The notes below the pieces were generated by a model. The model did no database searches, had not been told where the DNA came from, and saw only the letters and a program-made list of their open reading frames with translations. Of a stretch of DNA of 64,000 nt, positions 17,863-28,800 are shown piece after piece (position 1 is the stretch's first letter; each line of letters opens with the position of its first letter). Source of the DNA: Scytonematopsis contorta HA4267-MV1 (GTDB taxonomy: Bacteria; Cyanobacteriota; Cyanobacteriia; Cyanobacteriales; Nostocaceae); assembly GCA_019359035.1 (NCBI GenBank), contig JAHHIC010000073.1, positions 24,871-88,870 on the forward strand. Reading direction: 5' to 3'. A program made the translations under genes and the position numbers.

Positions 17863-20013
17863 ATGAGGAATATATTTAAGCTACCAGTTATTATTTCTAG
17901 TGTTATCGTTACAGGATTATTATTTGGTATTCAAAAGATTTCTGGACTGGAGACTTTGGAATTGAGGGTATTTGACCAAATGATGCAAATCCGTTCTTCC
18001 CCTAGTCCAGACCCTCGTTTGTTAATAGTGGAAATAACTGAAGACGACTTGAGAAAGTTAAATTTTCCTATATCCAGTGAAGTATTAGATAACCTTTTAG
18101 GTAAGCTAGAAGAATACCAACCACGAGCAATAGGTCTTGATATTATTCGTGATTTACCTGTGGAACCTGGTCATGAAAAACTACTCCAACGTTTGCGACA
18201 GAGCGATATTATCGTCCCAATTTGCAAACATCCTAACCAAAAAGAACCAGCAATATCCCCACCCAAGGGTTTAGAAGCTTCGCAAATAGGATTTGCTGAT
18301 TTAGTAGAAGACCCAGATGGTACAATCCGTCGTAATCTATTAATAGTTAAGCCAACACCAAATGAACCTTGTACAACTCAGTATTCCTTGAGTTTGCAGT
18401 TAGCAATGAGATATTTGGCTGTGGGAGGAATTCAGCCTCAACTAACCTCTAAACAAGAATTACAGCTGGGTAAAACTATATTTAAACGTTTGGAAAGTAA
18501 TTCTGGTGCTTATCAAGACATAGATGGCAGAGGGTATCAAATTTTACTTAGTCTCCGTCATCCTAAGCAAATTGCTCAAAAAGTCACTATTTCACAATTA
18601 CTATTAAATCAGATAAAACCAGATTTAGTTAAAGACCGTATTGTTTTGATTGGTTCCACAGCACCTAGTTTGAGGGATTATTTTAACACTTCTTATAGTA
18701 GTGGAAAAAAAGACGATTCCGGTAGAATGGCAGGAGTCGCAATTCATGCTGAAAGTACGAGTCAAATTTTAAGTGCAGTCCTAAATCAACAACCATTATT
18801 TTGGTTTATCCCTGAATGGGGTGAAGTCGGTTGGATATTAATCTGGAGTTTGTCGGGAGGAATTATTGCATCTGTAGTTATTCATCCTCTGCGTTTAGGA
18901 ATTGCAGGTATAGCAACACTTGGGTTATTATTTACAATTAATTTTGGTATCTTTACCCAAGCTGGATGGATTCCTGTGATTTCTCCAGCATTGGGAATAT
19001 TGATAACAGGTGGTAGCGTCTTGGCTTTAAGAGCATACGAAGATGCACGTGAAAAAGAAGAAATTGAGAAACTGCTGAAAGAACAAGAAGAAGACATAGG
19101 ACAATTACAAGCTCTACAAGCGGGAATAACCAGAGGAAACTATTCTGTTGGAGAAGAAATTTCATCAGGTACATTACTAGAAGACCGATACAAAATCACC
19201 AAAGTTATTGGTTCTGGAGGATTTGGTCGTACTTATTTAGCAGAGGATACTAAGCGACCTCAAAATCCTGAATGTGTAGTCAAACAATTACGCACTGTAA
19301 ATGAAAATCCACAGTTTTTAGAAATATCCAGACGGCTATTTAGAAACGAAGGAAAATTTTTAGAGTTGTTGGGTAACAAACACGACCAAATTCCCATGTT
19401 ACTAGCTTATTTTGAAGATAATCAGCATTTCTTCCTTGTTCAAGAATATATCAAAGGAACACCTTTGGATAAGGTAATAATTAATGGTAAACAATTTCCT
19501 GAAGCTTATGTTATTGATTTACTCAAAGATGTGCTAAGCATACTCGTTTTTGTTCATGATAATAAGATAATTCATCGAGATATCAAACCTGGTAACTTAA
19601 TTCGACGCGACTCTGATAAACGCATTGTCTTAATCGACTTTGGAGCCGTTAAACATATTCAACCTCTACCTGAAGACAATCTCACATCAGGAATTGGAAC
19701 TAGAGGTTATGCACCCCCAGAACAATTAGCTGGACAACCAGTATTAGTTAGTGACATATACGCTTTAGGTATAATTGCAATTCAAGCATTAACTGGAATT
19801 GACCCTAGATACTACCAAAGGGATGTAATTAGCAGTGAAGTTATCATACCAATTCAGACACCTGTTAGCTCAAATGATGATTTTAAACCTTGGTATCACT
19901 TTGTACAAGCAAGCCCTAAGCTTGTAGAAGTAATCAACAAGATGACTGAATACAACTATCAAAGAAGGCATGAGTCAGTAACAGAAGCGTTAAAGACTGT
20001 AGAAATGTTGTAG
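17863..20013 (+). CDS. CHASE2-domain Ser/Thr protein kinase
   Basis: The product has 716 residues. An N-terminal membrane segment (~5-22) leads into an extracytoplasmic CHASE2 sensor domain (~25-305; FDQMMQIRSSP, PRAIGLDIIRDLP, VLIGST near its end). Three membrane helices (~315-385) and a short coiled coil (EKEEIEKLLKEQEED) follow. The cytoplasmic kinase domain spans ~440-705: glycine loop IGSGGFGRTYLAED (~449), ATP-site lysine in CVVKQL, catalytic HRDIKPGN (~571) and DFGAVKHI (~592). All catalytic residues are present. It should sense an external signal and phosphorylate cytoplasmic targets. CHASE2 kinases commonly occur beside DUF928/CHAT genes in cyanobacteria, as here. Confidence 0.92.
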   Translation: MRNIFKLPVIISSVIVTGLLFGIQKISGLETLELRVFDQMMQIRSSPSPDPRLLIVEITEDDLRKLNFPISSEVLDNLLGKLEEYQPRAIGLDIIRDLPVEPGHEKLLQRLRQSDIIVPICKHPNQKEPAISPPKGLEASQIGFADLVEDPDGTIRRNLLIVKPTPNEPCTTQYSLSLQLAMRYLAVGGIQPQLTSKQELQLGKTIFKRLESNSGAYQDIDGRGYQILLSLRHPKQIAQKVTISQLLLNQIKPDLVKDRIVLIGSTAPSLRDYFNTSYSSGKKDDSGRMAGVAIHAESTSQILSAVLNQQPLFWFIPEWGEVGWILIWSLSGGIIASVVIHPLRLGIAGIATLGLLFTINFGIFTQAGWIPVISPALGILITGGSVLALRAYEDAREKEEIEKLLKEQEEDIGQLQALQAGITRGNYSVGEEISSGTLLEDRYKITKVIGSGGFGRTYLAEDTKRPQNPECVVKQLRTVNENPQFLEISRRLFRNEGKFLELLGNKHDQIPMLLAYFEDNQHFFLVQEYIKGTPLDKVIINGKQFPEAYVIDLLKDVLSILVFVHDNKIIHRDIKPGNLIRRDSDKRIVLIDFGAVKHIQPLPEDNLTSGIGTRGYAPPEQLAGQPVLVSDIYALGIIAIQALTGIDPRYYQRDVISSEVIIPIQTPVSSNDDFKPWYHFVQASPKLVEVINKMTEYNYQRRHESVTEALKTVEML

Positions 20014-20030
20014 CTTTCTCCTCCTCATAT

Positions 20031-20124
20031 AAGAAACCCCAACCCCGAATGGCACTAAAAAAAGCTCCCCCAACCCCTCCCCGCACGCCTACCGTGTACA
20101 GGGGGGTGGGGTGGGGTTTTCTTT
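20031..20124 (+). terminator. C/G-rich inverted repeat with T-rich tail after the kinase gene
   Basis: AAGAAACCCCAACCCC at the left and GGGGTGGGGTTTTCTTT at the right can pair. A C-rich interior and the T-rich end give a terminator-like structure for the plus strand. It lies between the convergent kinase and TPR genes. Confidence 0.65.
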
Positions 20125-20138
20125 ATTCTAGAAGAATC

Positions 20139-20849
20139 TTAATTATATTCCCTATAATTTTTCTCTCTGTAAGAATAGTAAATAGTACCTTGGGGAGTTA
20201 GACTCATTGCAGTATTGTAATCTTCAATTGCTTTTTGCTGATTGCCCAGTTCTTGATAAGTTTGACTTCTCAAAAAATATAACATAGCATTATCAGGAGT
20301 CATCTCAATTGCCATCGTATAATCTTCTATTGCTCCTTGTCGGTCACCAAGTTTATTTTTACGAAAATTAGCTCGTTCGCTGTAGATTTTAGGGCTATTT
20401 GGCTTGGAATTAATTGCTCGCTCAAAATATGCTAAAGCTCCCTCAATATCTCCTTGATTAACACAATCACAAGCTCGCTGAATATATATATAAGATGATG
20501 AAATACCATTTTTATAAGGAGAAGGGGAAGCAGTGGAAGAGGTATAAATTTTAGAGTTTATAGTTGTATTGCGTTTCTCTAATGCTTTCAGATTTTTTTT
20601 CTTATGAAATTTTTTTTGCTGAGGTGTACGACGGGTTAAAATAAACGCTGCACTAATTCCGACCGTAAAACTAATTCCAGCTATTGCAAAAATATTCAGA
20701 TAATTTTCGCGAGTATTATTATCTGAACTAGCATAATTAAGATTTTCCGGTGGTCGATAAGCATTTGCTAAAGGATTATGAATGATGCTTACAAATATAC
20801 TTGTTATCAATGTTGTAGCAAAAAGCGTTACAGTTTTTTTCTTAATCAT
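20139..20849 (-). CDS. Membrane-anchored TPR protein
   Basis: The product has 236 residues. An N-terminal hydrophobic signal (~6-29) and a second membrane segment (FAIAGISFTVGISAAFIL, ~54-71) are followed by a very basic stretch (RRTPQQKKFHKKKNLKALEK). Three tetratricopeptide repeats occupy ~125-228: QGDIEGALAYFERAINSKPN, GDRQGAIEDYTMAIEMTPDN and GNQQKAIEDYNTAMSLTPQG. TPRs mediate protein contacts. It lies downstream of the TPR-CHAT gene in the same orientation, 212 nt away. Membership in the same functional set is inferred from position only. Confidence 0.8.
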   Translation of the reverse strand: MIKKKTVTLFATTLITSIFVSIIHNPLANAYRPPENLNYASSDNNTRENYLNIFAIAGISFTVGISAAFILTRRTPQQKKFHKKKNLKALEKRNTTINSKIYTSSTASPSPYKNGISSSYIYIQRACDCVNQGDIEGALAYFERAINSKPNSPKIYSERANFRKNKLGDRQGAIEDYTMAIEMTPDNAMLYFLRSQTYQELGNQQKAIEDYNTAMSLTPQGTIYYSYREKNYREYN

Positions 20850-20997
20850 AAGTTATCCTAATGTTATAATTAATTGAATACCTATACTCAGTATGATAAC
20901 CCTGATATTTTCTCAATTTTATATAATATTTATATTTTATAATTAGCGAATTTAATTCATTTAATACTTTTATCAAATCATATTTACCAAATAATCT

Positions 20998-21024
20998 GTA
21001 GAGACTATATTCATAAGTCTCTAC
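20998..21024. repeat. 3'-end palindrome, copy f
   Basis: Arms GTAGAGACT/AGTCTCTAC flank a 9-nt centre. It lies 37 nt after the stop of the minus-strand TPR-CHAT gene. Confidence 0.75.
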
Positions 21025-21061
21025 ACGCTCAGAATTCAAAACTCAAAATCAAAACTTAAAA

Positions 21062-23815
21062 CTATCTCCAGTTACCTACCATAACATACGGTGCCCAGAA
21101 GTAGGGGTGGCTATATTTTTCATCTTTGAAAAAATTGATTTGAACCTGACGGAGTGCTTCCGCTTTGGTCATTTTCTTATTGACTAAATTGTCGTAAAAA
21201 TTAATCATTGCTTTTTTAGTAGATGCATCATTTACGCTCCAAAGTGTTGCTAATGTGCTGCGTGCCCCAGACTGAATAGCAACTCCTGCAAGTCCTAAAG
21301 CCGCTCTGTTGTCTCCTGCTGCAGTGTCACAAGCGCTAAGAACTAATAGCTCAATAGGCTCTAGTTGATTTTTTTTGTCTCTTGCTTTGAGTATAGAGCT
21401 TATTTCATTCACTTCTACTCTGCCATCGGCTGCTAAGATAAAAGTATTTTCTGGATTTGAACTAAATTGACCATGAGTTGCTAAGTGTACAAAGGGAGCA
21501 GAAATAGATTGGACAGCTTTCCTAATTTTATCACTGGTAAAATCGTTATCCAAAAATATTTGTGATGCAAATTGTTTTGGGGAATTTTCTCCTTTAATGT
21601 TTTGGATAGCTTTCAGTTCTTGAGGGACATTATCTAGATTCCCTAAATCTCTATCTACATCAGGAAGGTCTTTGGGAATATTCGCAAGTCCACCCAGAAT
21701 AGCTCGTAATTCTCGTGGATTTGTACTTTGAGAAGGTAATAATCTTAAACCAGGAGTGAGTGCAATATTATATTCTTTTTGTATTAGATATTCTTTCCCA
21801 TCATATAGTGCTCCCATTGGAATATTCCGTAAGGCTCCATCTAATACAAATACTATATTCTTGACTTTATTTTTCTTTAAATTCGGTTCTATTGGTCTAA
21901 TTAACCAGTTATATAAATCTTGAGCATAAGGTATAAAGTCGAATGATTTACCTGTAATTATGTTTCTGAATTGTTTAATTGTATTTTCTAGTTTATCAGA
22001 GGAAACATCAGCAGTATATAAACTGAATGACTTATCTTTTGGTTGATTAGGGAAGGAAACAATTACGGCTAGTTTGTTAGGTAATATTACAGGGTAAACA
22101 ACTGCTGCGTTTTTATCAATCTCGTCTATTTGCGCGAGTTGAGAACTTTCCGAAATGTCTAAACAAGCTTTGCGTAAGAAATCATTGATTTCGGCTAATT
22201 GTAGCTGCTCAATTACATCTCTAGCTGTCTGGAGATTTTCTTGACTGACTGGAGTTGTATTTTGTGTTTCCTGTAGCAGCAAGCTGACAAATTCGCGATA
22301 TACTGGCTCTACTTCATCTCGGAAAGAAAATTGCACGTCGCGGTTAACAGTCACCAAATCGTATCGTAAATTCTTTAAAAGTTTAACTGCTTTGCCGTAA
22401 GCGATTTTTGCTTGCTCTTTTTTTTCATAGGCAATTTTTGTATCTTTATTGTTACTCTGGGCTTTGAGAATTCTACCTAACTGCCATTGCCAGCGATATG
22501 TTATATCTGATGCTTGAATACCTTGTGCTATTTTCAGAGCTTGCTGGGTAAGTTTTTGTGCTTCTGTCCATTGCTGAGTTTGTTCGTATAAATTCCCTAA
22601 AGTTCCTAATGTATAAGCTTGAGCACGAAAGTCTTGTAATTCAAAAGCTTGCTCTAAACCAGTTTTTACTATTTGAGCTATTTCCGACATGGAGGGGTTG
22701 TTAGAACCTGTCTTTTTTCTCAGGCTAGTTAAACTTTGAGCAAAATTAATACGAAGATAAATACTTTGTCTACTAGCTGAAATCGTAGTCAGTTTAGACT
22801 GAATTATTTTCTGTAAAATTTGAGTATCTGTAAATTTTCCTGACTCAACTAATAAATGTAGCTCGTTTACTTGCGCTTGTAGCTGTGTTATTGGTTTCTG
22901 AGAAAGTACCAGTACTTGACGATAATTTTCTAAGGCTTTCTGAATATATGTCTGTTTATCTTTTTGTTTATCTGGAGTTATATTATGACTCAAAATTTCG
23001 GCTGTATTGCCTAAACTCAACCGAATTTCGGCAGAGGTTTCTGTCAAATTTAGTTGTTCTGCTATCTCCAAAGCTTCTTCTAAAGTTTTATAAGCATCTT
23101 GTAATTTACTACCAGCAACAACACGCATAGTTTTGCCAAGACTCAGTAAAGCAGTGGCTTTTAACGGAGACTCCGGTTGCTTTGATAATAATTGCTTTAC
23201 GCTATCTAAGCTATTTTTGGCACGACGGTAAAGACCTAATGATTGTAATGCTTGAGCTTGGTTAATTTGGCTACCTATTTTCCCGTTTTCGTCTCCAATT
23301 TGAGTATAAATAGCTGTGGCTTCTTCCCAAGTTCTTAAGGCTGGTTCCGATTCTCCTAGTACTAATTGTAATTGACCGTAAGTGTTTAAAGATTGAGCGC
23401 GAATAGATAAATATTCTTGGGTATTAGTTTTATTTTCTAATAACTTTAGACTTTCGTTAATAGCTGTTCTTGCTTCTGATAACTGACCCAACTGTTGATA
23501 TGCTAGAGAGAGATAATTTAAGGTTTGTGCTTGGTTCAATTTGTCTTCAGAGCTTTGATAATATATTTTATATGCTTCTTGTAAAACGGCTATTGCTTCT
23601 AAATATTTATGTGCTTTATAGAGTTGTACACCTTTTTGTAATTGGTTAGTATTGACAAGCTTTTCCCTAGCTTTTAATTGGGAAGTGAAGTTTTGAATGG
23701 TTAATTTTTGAGGCAGGACTAAAATTGGCAACTCCGCTTGAGTAGCTGAAGTTATGCCTAAAGAAAAGGGGTTAAGGATTTGGGATAATGTGGCAAAAAT
23801 GATGATTGGAGACAT
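21062..23815 (-). CDS. TPR-CHAT protease (locus B)
   Basis: The product has 917 residues. A weak hydrophobic N-terminus (~1-28) could be a signal peptide. Residues ~60-480 are helical TPR-type repeats (AHKYLEAIAVLQEAYKIYYQ; LNYLSLAYQQLGQLSEARTA; ALGTLGNLYEQTQQWTEAQK). Residues ~600-917 are a CHAT domain, a clan-CD caspase/separase-like cysteine protease. It carries His ~781 (HLATHGQF), Cys ~829 (LSACDTAAGD), the conserved GLAGVAIQSGARSTLATLW and the C-terminal FWAPYVMVGNWR. Both catalytic residues are present, so it should be active. It is transcribed in line with TpsA and TpsB (184 nt after TpsB). It is closely similar in layout to the 921-residue protein at 48548. Confidence 0.92.
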   Translation of the reverse strand: MSPIIIFATLSQILNPFSLGITSATQAELPILVLPQKLTIQNFTSQLKAREKLVNTNQLQKGVQLYKAHKYLEAIAVLQEAYKIYYQSSEDKLNQAQTLNYLSLAYQQLGQLSEARTAINESLKLLENKTNTQEYLSIRAQSLNTYGQLQLVLGESEPALRTWEEATAIYTQIGDENGKIGSQINQAQALQSLGLYRRAKNSLDSVKQLLSKQPESPLKATALLSLGKTMRVVAGSKLQDAYKTLEEALEIAEQLNLTETSAEIRLSLGNTAEILSHNITPDKQKDKQTYIQKALENYRQVLVLSQKPITQLQAQVNELHLLVESGKFTDTQILQKIIQSKLTTISASRQSIYLRINFAQSLTSLRKKTGSNNPSMSEIAQIVKTGLEQAFELQDFRAQAYTLGTLGNLYEQTQQWTEAQKLTQQALKIAQGIQASDITYRWQWQLGRILKAQSNNKDTKIAYEKKEQAKIAYGKAVKLLKNLRYDLVTVNRDVQFSFRDEVEPVYREFVSLLLQETQNTTPVSQENLQTARDVIEQLQLAEINDFLRKACLDISESSQLAQIDEIDKNAAVVYPVILPNKLAVIVSFPNQPKDKSFSLYTADVSSDKLENTIKQFRNIITGKSFDFIPYAQDLYNWLIRPIEPNLKKNKVKNIVFVLDGALRNIPMGALYDGKEYLIQKEYNIALTPGLRLLPSQSTNPRELRAILGGLANIPKDLPDVDRDLGNLDNVPQELKAIQNIKGENSPKQFASQIFLDNDFTSDKIRKAVQSISAPFVHLATHGQFSSNPENTFILAADGRVEVNEISSILKARDKKNQLEPIELLVLSACDTAAGDNRAALGLAGVAIQSGARSTLATLWSVNDASTKKAMINFYDNLVNKKMTKAEALRQVQINFFKDEKYSHPYFWAPYVMVGNWR

Positions 23816-23849
23816 AGTTTTAATTAATTGCTAATTTGATAATTAAGTT

Positions 23850-23983
23850 TGTAGTAGCGCTTTAGCGCCTCTTGGGTTAGACCTTTTAAAGGTTAAGAGT
23901 ATTTGTAGGTTGGGTTGAGGCTTAACCTTCGTAATATTAAAATTACTACAAACAGCTTTTTAAGAGCGCTAAAGCGCAACTAC
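23850..23983. repeat. Inverted repeat element in the TpsB / TPR-CHAT gap
   Basis: GTAGTAGCGCTTTAGCGCCTCTT (23850-23872) is the imperfect inverse of AAGAGCGCTAAAGCGCAACTAC (23962-23983); each arm also holds a GCGCTTTAGCGC or GCGCTAAAGCGC palindrome. The interior carries AGGTTGGGTTGAGGCTTAACC. A related AGGTTGAGTTGAGCTTTAGCC lies at ~40040-40060. It looks like a small non-coding repeat element. Confidence 0.65.
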
Positions 23984-23999
23984 GAACCTTTTGTTATGC

Positions 24000-25769
24000 T
24001 TAAAATGGTTGGGTGTAAATAATGGAGAAATAAAGTCCGTTGTCCTGCCAAGATTTTTTGGCTGAATCCACAGAAGTAAGAGGAATGCCCCAATCAAGAC
24101 GGGCTGAAAGACGGTCGCTTTGTTGCCATAGCAGACCTATTCCAGTAGATGTGAGGGTATTTTTTTCTAGAGATGAACGGTCTGCATCTGATGCATTCCA
24201 AACTGTGCCAAATTCTAAGAATGGGGTAATTTGTAGTAAGCCTTTGATTTCTGGTATCCGTAGAATAGGATAGCGTAATTCAGCAGATGCTAAGAAACCG
24301 TTGTCAGCTAAAATTCTGTCTTGTGAATAACCTCTGACTGTTGCTTGTCCTCCTAAGCCAATTTGTTCTGAAGTTACTAGGGGTTTATTTGTTAATTGAG
24401 CATCACCACGCAATAAGAATAGGGTATCGGGAGCTAGTACACGTACCCACTGTGCTTGTCCGCGCCAAGAGAAAAATCGAGAATCTGGGCCACTTTCATT
24501 AATTGTTGCGTCAAATGCTCCAATTCCTAAATTAAATTGAGAACGTGCGGCAAGTACTTGTTGAGTATCGCGCTGAGTCCATTCTTGAAAAAATCGCAGT
24601 ATTGATAAGTTTATTTTGCCATCTCTTGCACCAGCAGAAGGAAAAGGAAATCGCTCACCTAAAAGCCCTTCCAAAAAACCAATATCACTTTCGCGACGTG
24701 TTGCAGTTAAACCTAATGTGAATTCTTGCGTTGGAGTTTGAATTATGGGTTGACGGTAGGTTATTGCATATTCTTGAGATTTTCCTTCGATGTCTAAAAT
24801 ATCAAAAGGTTTTTGGATTACACGGCTGGATGCGTTGCTATAGTTCAGTTGTATTTTGCCATTACGAGCATTAACAGGCAAAGAATAATTAATATCTAAA
24901 CTATTGCTACCATCTGTGTTAGCGTAGCCTACTCTCAAACCATCTCCTAATCCCAATAAATTATCTTCTTGGAGTTTTATTTGACGCTGAAAACTACCAA
25001 TACTAGATGTGCGATTATTGTCTATACTAAATTGAGCCGTACGAGTTTTTGCTTCGGTTACTTTAAGATGCAAAATACTAGTACCAGGACGTGAGCCAGT
25101 TGCTAATTCCGCAGAAATATTCTGAATCAGTGGGTCAAGTTGCAGCAATTGCAGACCTTCGAGTAATTTATTTAAGTTGAGAGGTTTACCACTTGCAAGA
25201 GCTAGACGGCTTCTGACATATTCAGGATTAAGGCGTTTGAGACCGCGTATCTCGATATCTTCCAAACCACCTTCAATTACTTGAATTTGAATTACAGCAC
25301 CTTCATTAGGAAAAGTTTTATTTGTGGCTGGAATAAATGCACCTGTGTTAATGTAACCCGCATCTACGTACAATTTTGTAATTGCCTCCGATGCTTTTAA
25401 TAGTTCGGGAAAAGTAATAGGTTTATTTGTAAAGTCAGCTATCGCTTCCGCTAATTTTTCTTTACTAAAGATAGTCGAACCAATTACTTCAAAACGCTCT
25501 ACAGTGATTTTTTTGGGTATCTGGTTCAAAAATTCTTCTGTAGTCTGTTGCGGAATATTAGGAATTGTTGAAGGAAGTAACTGCTCTAGAGGTGGTAATA
25601 ATTCGGGAGTCGGAGTAACTGGAGCTATAAGTTCTGGCTTGCGTAAAATATCAGTAGCAGGTAGATTGAGTGGGGTTTGTGCTCTTAAAGATTGATTAGT
25701 CAAGACATTGATTAATACAGGTGAGAGAACAAACAGACCTAACGATAAACAGTAACGATTAAAGCTCAT
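24000..25769 (-). CDS. TpsB outer-membrane transporter (ShlB/FhaC/HecB family), locus B
   Basis: The product has 589 residues with a signal peptide (LSLGLFVLSPVLINVLTNQS, then LRAQ). A proline-rich linker (~35-85) is followed by two POTRA domains: ITVERFEVIGSTIFSKEKL with YINTGAFIPA, and then IQVIEGGLEDIEIRGLKRL. The beta-barrel has loop-6 VRGY near residue 485, a following DNGFLASAELRYP, and a terminal strand ending GLYFSIIYTQPF. It exports a two-partner-secretion exoprotein. The gene 85 nt upstream in the same orientation encodes a TpsA, the cognate substrate by position. It is a diverged paralogue of the locus A transporter. Confidence 0.94.
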   Translation of the reverse strand: MSFNRYCLSLGLFVLSPVLINVLTNQSLRAQTPLNLPATDILRKPELIAPVTPTPELLPPLEQLLPSTIPNIPQQTTEEFLNQIPKKITVERFEVIGSTIFSKEKLAEAIADFTNKPITFPELLKASEAITKLYVDAGYINTGAFIPATNKTFPNEGAVIQIQVIEGGLEDIEIRGLKRLNPEYVRSRLALASGKPLNLNKLLEGLQLLQLDPLIQNISAELATGSRPGTSILHLKVTEAKTRTAQFSIDNNRTSSIGSFQRQIKLQEDNLLGLGDGLRVGYANTDGSNSLDINYSLPVNARNGKIQLNYSNASSRVIQKPFDILDIEGKSQEYAITYRQPIIQTPTQEFTLGLTATRRESDIGFLEGLLGERFPFPSAGARDGKINLSILRFFQEWTQRDTQQVLAARSQFNLGIGAFDATINESGPDSRFFSWRGQAQWVRVLAPDTLFLLRGDAQLTNKPLVTSEQIGLGGQATVRGYSQDRILADNGFLASAELRYPILRIPEIKGLLQITPFLEFGTVWNASDADRSSLEKNTLTSTGIGLLWQQSDRLSARLDWGIPLTSVDSAKKSWQDNGLYFSIIYTQPF

Positions 25770-25790
25770 ATTAATATATATCCCTAATGT

Positions 25791-25844
25791 GTAGAGACGC
25801 GATAAATCGCGTCTTTTATCGCGTCTTTTATCGCGTCTTTCTCG
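25791..25844. repeat. Expanded 3'-end palindrome, copy g (12-bp tandem repeat)
   Basis: The palindrome GTAGAGACGCGAT...ATCGCGTC is followed by its right arm repeated as three 12-bp units ATCGCGTCTTT(T/C) at 25806-25841. It lies between TpsA (stop 10 nt away) and TpsB. Confidence 0.8.
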
Positions 25845-25853
25845 TAAATAAAA

Positions 25854-28800
25854 TTACCGAGCAGAACAAGAATTGGAAACTGACCCCAATTTGTCAGGGC
25901 TTATATTTGGTGTTTGGGAAATAAGTTGTACTTCACCTTTATCGTTAAACACCCAACCAGTAGCAGGAGTAATTACTGGTGTAGAGACCTTAGATGTCGG
26001 TTTTACTGGAGGTTTATCTATATTTTCCATCCCAATTTCTCTGTTACCAACATTTGCCAAGCGTGTATCTTCCCATATAGTATTTTGATTAAGAGGTTCA
26101 TCAGGTCTAGGAGGTAAACCACCACGTCCAGTAATTGCTAATTCAGTTTCTGTCTCCCCGCAACCCTGAGCAATTTGTTTCGATGGGTCGTTGGGTTCCA
26201 TAGGTAAAGAGATAATTCCTTGGGTCGGGTCAACAGCAGAATTATTTATCTGTACAGTTCCTGGGCTATTAAACTCAGAGCTAGCAGAAATATCATTAGT
26301 GTTTGGACTATCGCTTGAGCGCGGCACAATACCATAAATTCCAACAGCATTTGGAAGAAGAATATTACCTCCTTTTCCTCTACTGGCGTTGGCGATGATA
26401 TTATTATCTTTTGATGGGTCTGCTACCACGAATGGCGAATTGATGGTGATATTACCACCATTACCTTGACCACGTGCGACACTGGCAGACACGTTACTGT
26501 TGCGACGTAATACTAATATTTCTGCTAAGTCTAGTATAATGTCGCCTCCATCTGCCATACTAGTTTGAGCAGTAATTCCGCCATCGTTATCGAGGATAAG
26601 ACGCCTTGCAGCTAGGGTAATACTACCTCCTTTTCCTTCACCCTCACTGTTAACTGAAATTCTACCTCCGTCTGTTACTCTGACTTCAAAGGGGTCGATG
26701 ATGATATCACCACCTTGACCTGTAGAACCTTCAGCGGTGGTTGCAAATATTCCACTTCTTGCACTCTCATCGGTTTGTTTATTTGGGTTTCTTCCAGAGA
26801 TAGTAATGCGGTCAGTCGCCTTTAAGATGATATTTCCTGCATTACAATTTGATGAAACGCTGCAACTTGAGTAAGTAGTAGTTCGCAATTGGGAACCATT
26901 ATTTAAAGAAATATTTCTCGCAGTCAGGTTAATTGTTCCCCCCCTTCCTAAGCGCTGCGTGGAAGCATTAACAGAGGAGCCGTTTGTCAGTGAAATATTG
27001 TCAATAGCATCAATAGATATATCTCCAGCAGCTATTTCAACTTCAGTAAAATCTTTAACAGCGGCATTTGTAGTACTTAAAGTTGAATTATCCAATCTAA
27101 CTTCTCTGGGGGATGTTGTTCCTTTGTAACTCTCATTTTTGCCTATAAAAATCAGTCCAAAGTTTCCATTACTACTGATATTGCTTTGATTTATTAGAGA
27201 AATTTGGTCGCGAGCACCTAATACAATATCTCCAGCAAATGTATCACCTGAATTAGTAGTACTTACGAAGGAATTGTCGATGTTAATTTGATTGGGTACA
27301 GGCAAAGGTGATACAGCATCTGGGTCAAAAGTGCCAATAAGTATACGACCAAAACGACCCTCACTTGAAATAACGCTTTGCTTTGCCAAGGAAATTTGCT
27401 CACTGGCATTCAGTGTAATTTTTCCAGCAAAACCATCAGTATCATTGTCACTACTAAGGTAAGCTTTGTCCGTAAGAAAAATTGAAAAAGCATTGATATT
27501 AATATCACCTGCATTTCCAGACCCTCCAGTCGGCACTCTAGTAATAACACCGCTATTAAAAAGTCCTGTATTTCCTCCTATATCTTTATCAGAATTACCA
27601 AAAAATGATACTTTACCTGTTGCTTCGATAGTAATATTTCCAGCACTTCCTTCTCCACCCTGACGTATTAAACTTTGAATTTGTGAGCCTTCTGAAACAG
27701 ACAATCCTCCTGTAGTAATTTGGATATTACCAGCCTTTCCAACACCCTCATTTTCTATATTGCTTGCAATTAAACTTGCATTTTGAAGTAAAATATTTCC
27801 ACGAATATCACCATTTATCGCCTCAATTGTTAAGTTACCTCCGTCTCCCACACGACTAGTTGTAGTTTCAATGAGAGAATTATTGATTTTAATGTTTTCT
27901 AGCGCATAAATGGATATCGGACCTGCATTAATGGAATTTCCTGTATCAACAGTAATACCCCTATTAGTAGTACTTAAAGATGTATTATTTAATTCTACTT
28001 TCTTCGGTGTAGCAGTATTACCAATCGAGATGCGACCAAAGTTACCAAGGCTTTGAATTGCTCTTTCACTTGGGTTGGAACCTATAGGGCTAGAGCTAGT
28101 AATAGAAACCAAATCGCGAGCATTAAGTACAATATCTCCAGCAAGTGTCGTATTCGTCAAGTTGGAGGTATTCAGGGTAGAGTTCGTAATTGTAATTTGA
28201 TTAGGTACAAATGAGCTAGAAGCGCTAAAACTGGAAGCACCAATAAAAATATTTCCAACCCTACCCTGGTTTAAAATATTAGTTTCGCGAAGAGAAATCA
28301 GGTCGCGAGCATTAAGTAAGATGTTTCCAGCATATCCGGTGCTTGAGTTAGTGCTATTTAACTGAGAATTATTTAAAGCTATAGAACCTTGGGGAGCAGC
28401 TATATTAATCTCACTAAATCTACTTGAGTTAGTATTGCTATCATTACTTGTGGTAGAAATATTACTATTATTAATGTTAACGGAACTATTCTTAGATGTC
28501 AGAAAAATACGTCCATTAAATCCATTACTGCTAATAGTAGTTTGCGGGTCAACGCTTGTGATATCGCCAATAGTTAATAGTCCATCAGCATTTACTCTAA
28601 TATCTCCGGCAAAGGCGTCTCCTGGATTTACGGTATTAGAATTACGACCTAGATTTGATACATCCAATTGTCCTTTATTAGTTAAAACAAATGAACCCGC
28701 ATTTATAGTGATATTTCCATTATTTGCAATCGTTTCTCCATTGATATTTCTATTGACATTATTCTCTACTCTACTTCTATCAATAGTAGTTTTTCCAGTA

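Noticed and set aside
20842..21039. 65-codon minus-strand frame upstream of the TPR protein
   Set aside because: It overlaps the TPR gene start and palindrome copy f, and has Tyr/Lys/Ile-rich AT-driven composition with no recognisable feature.
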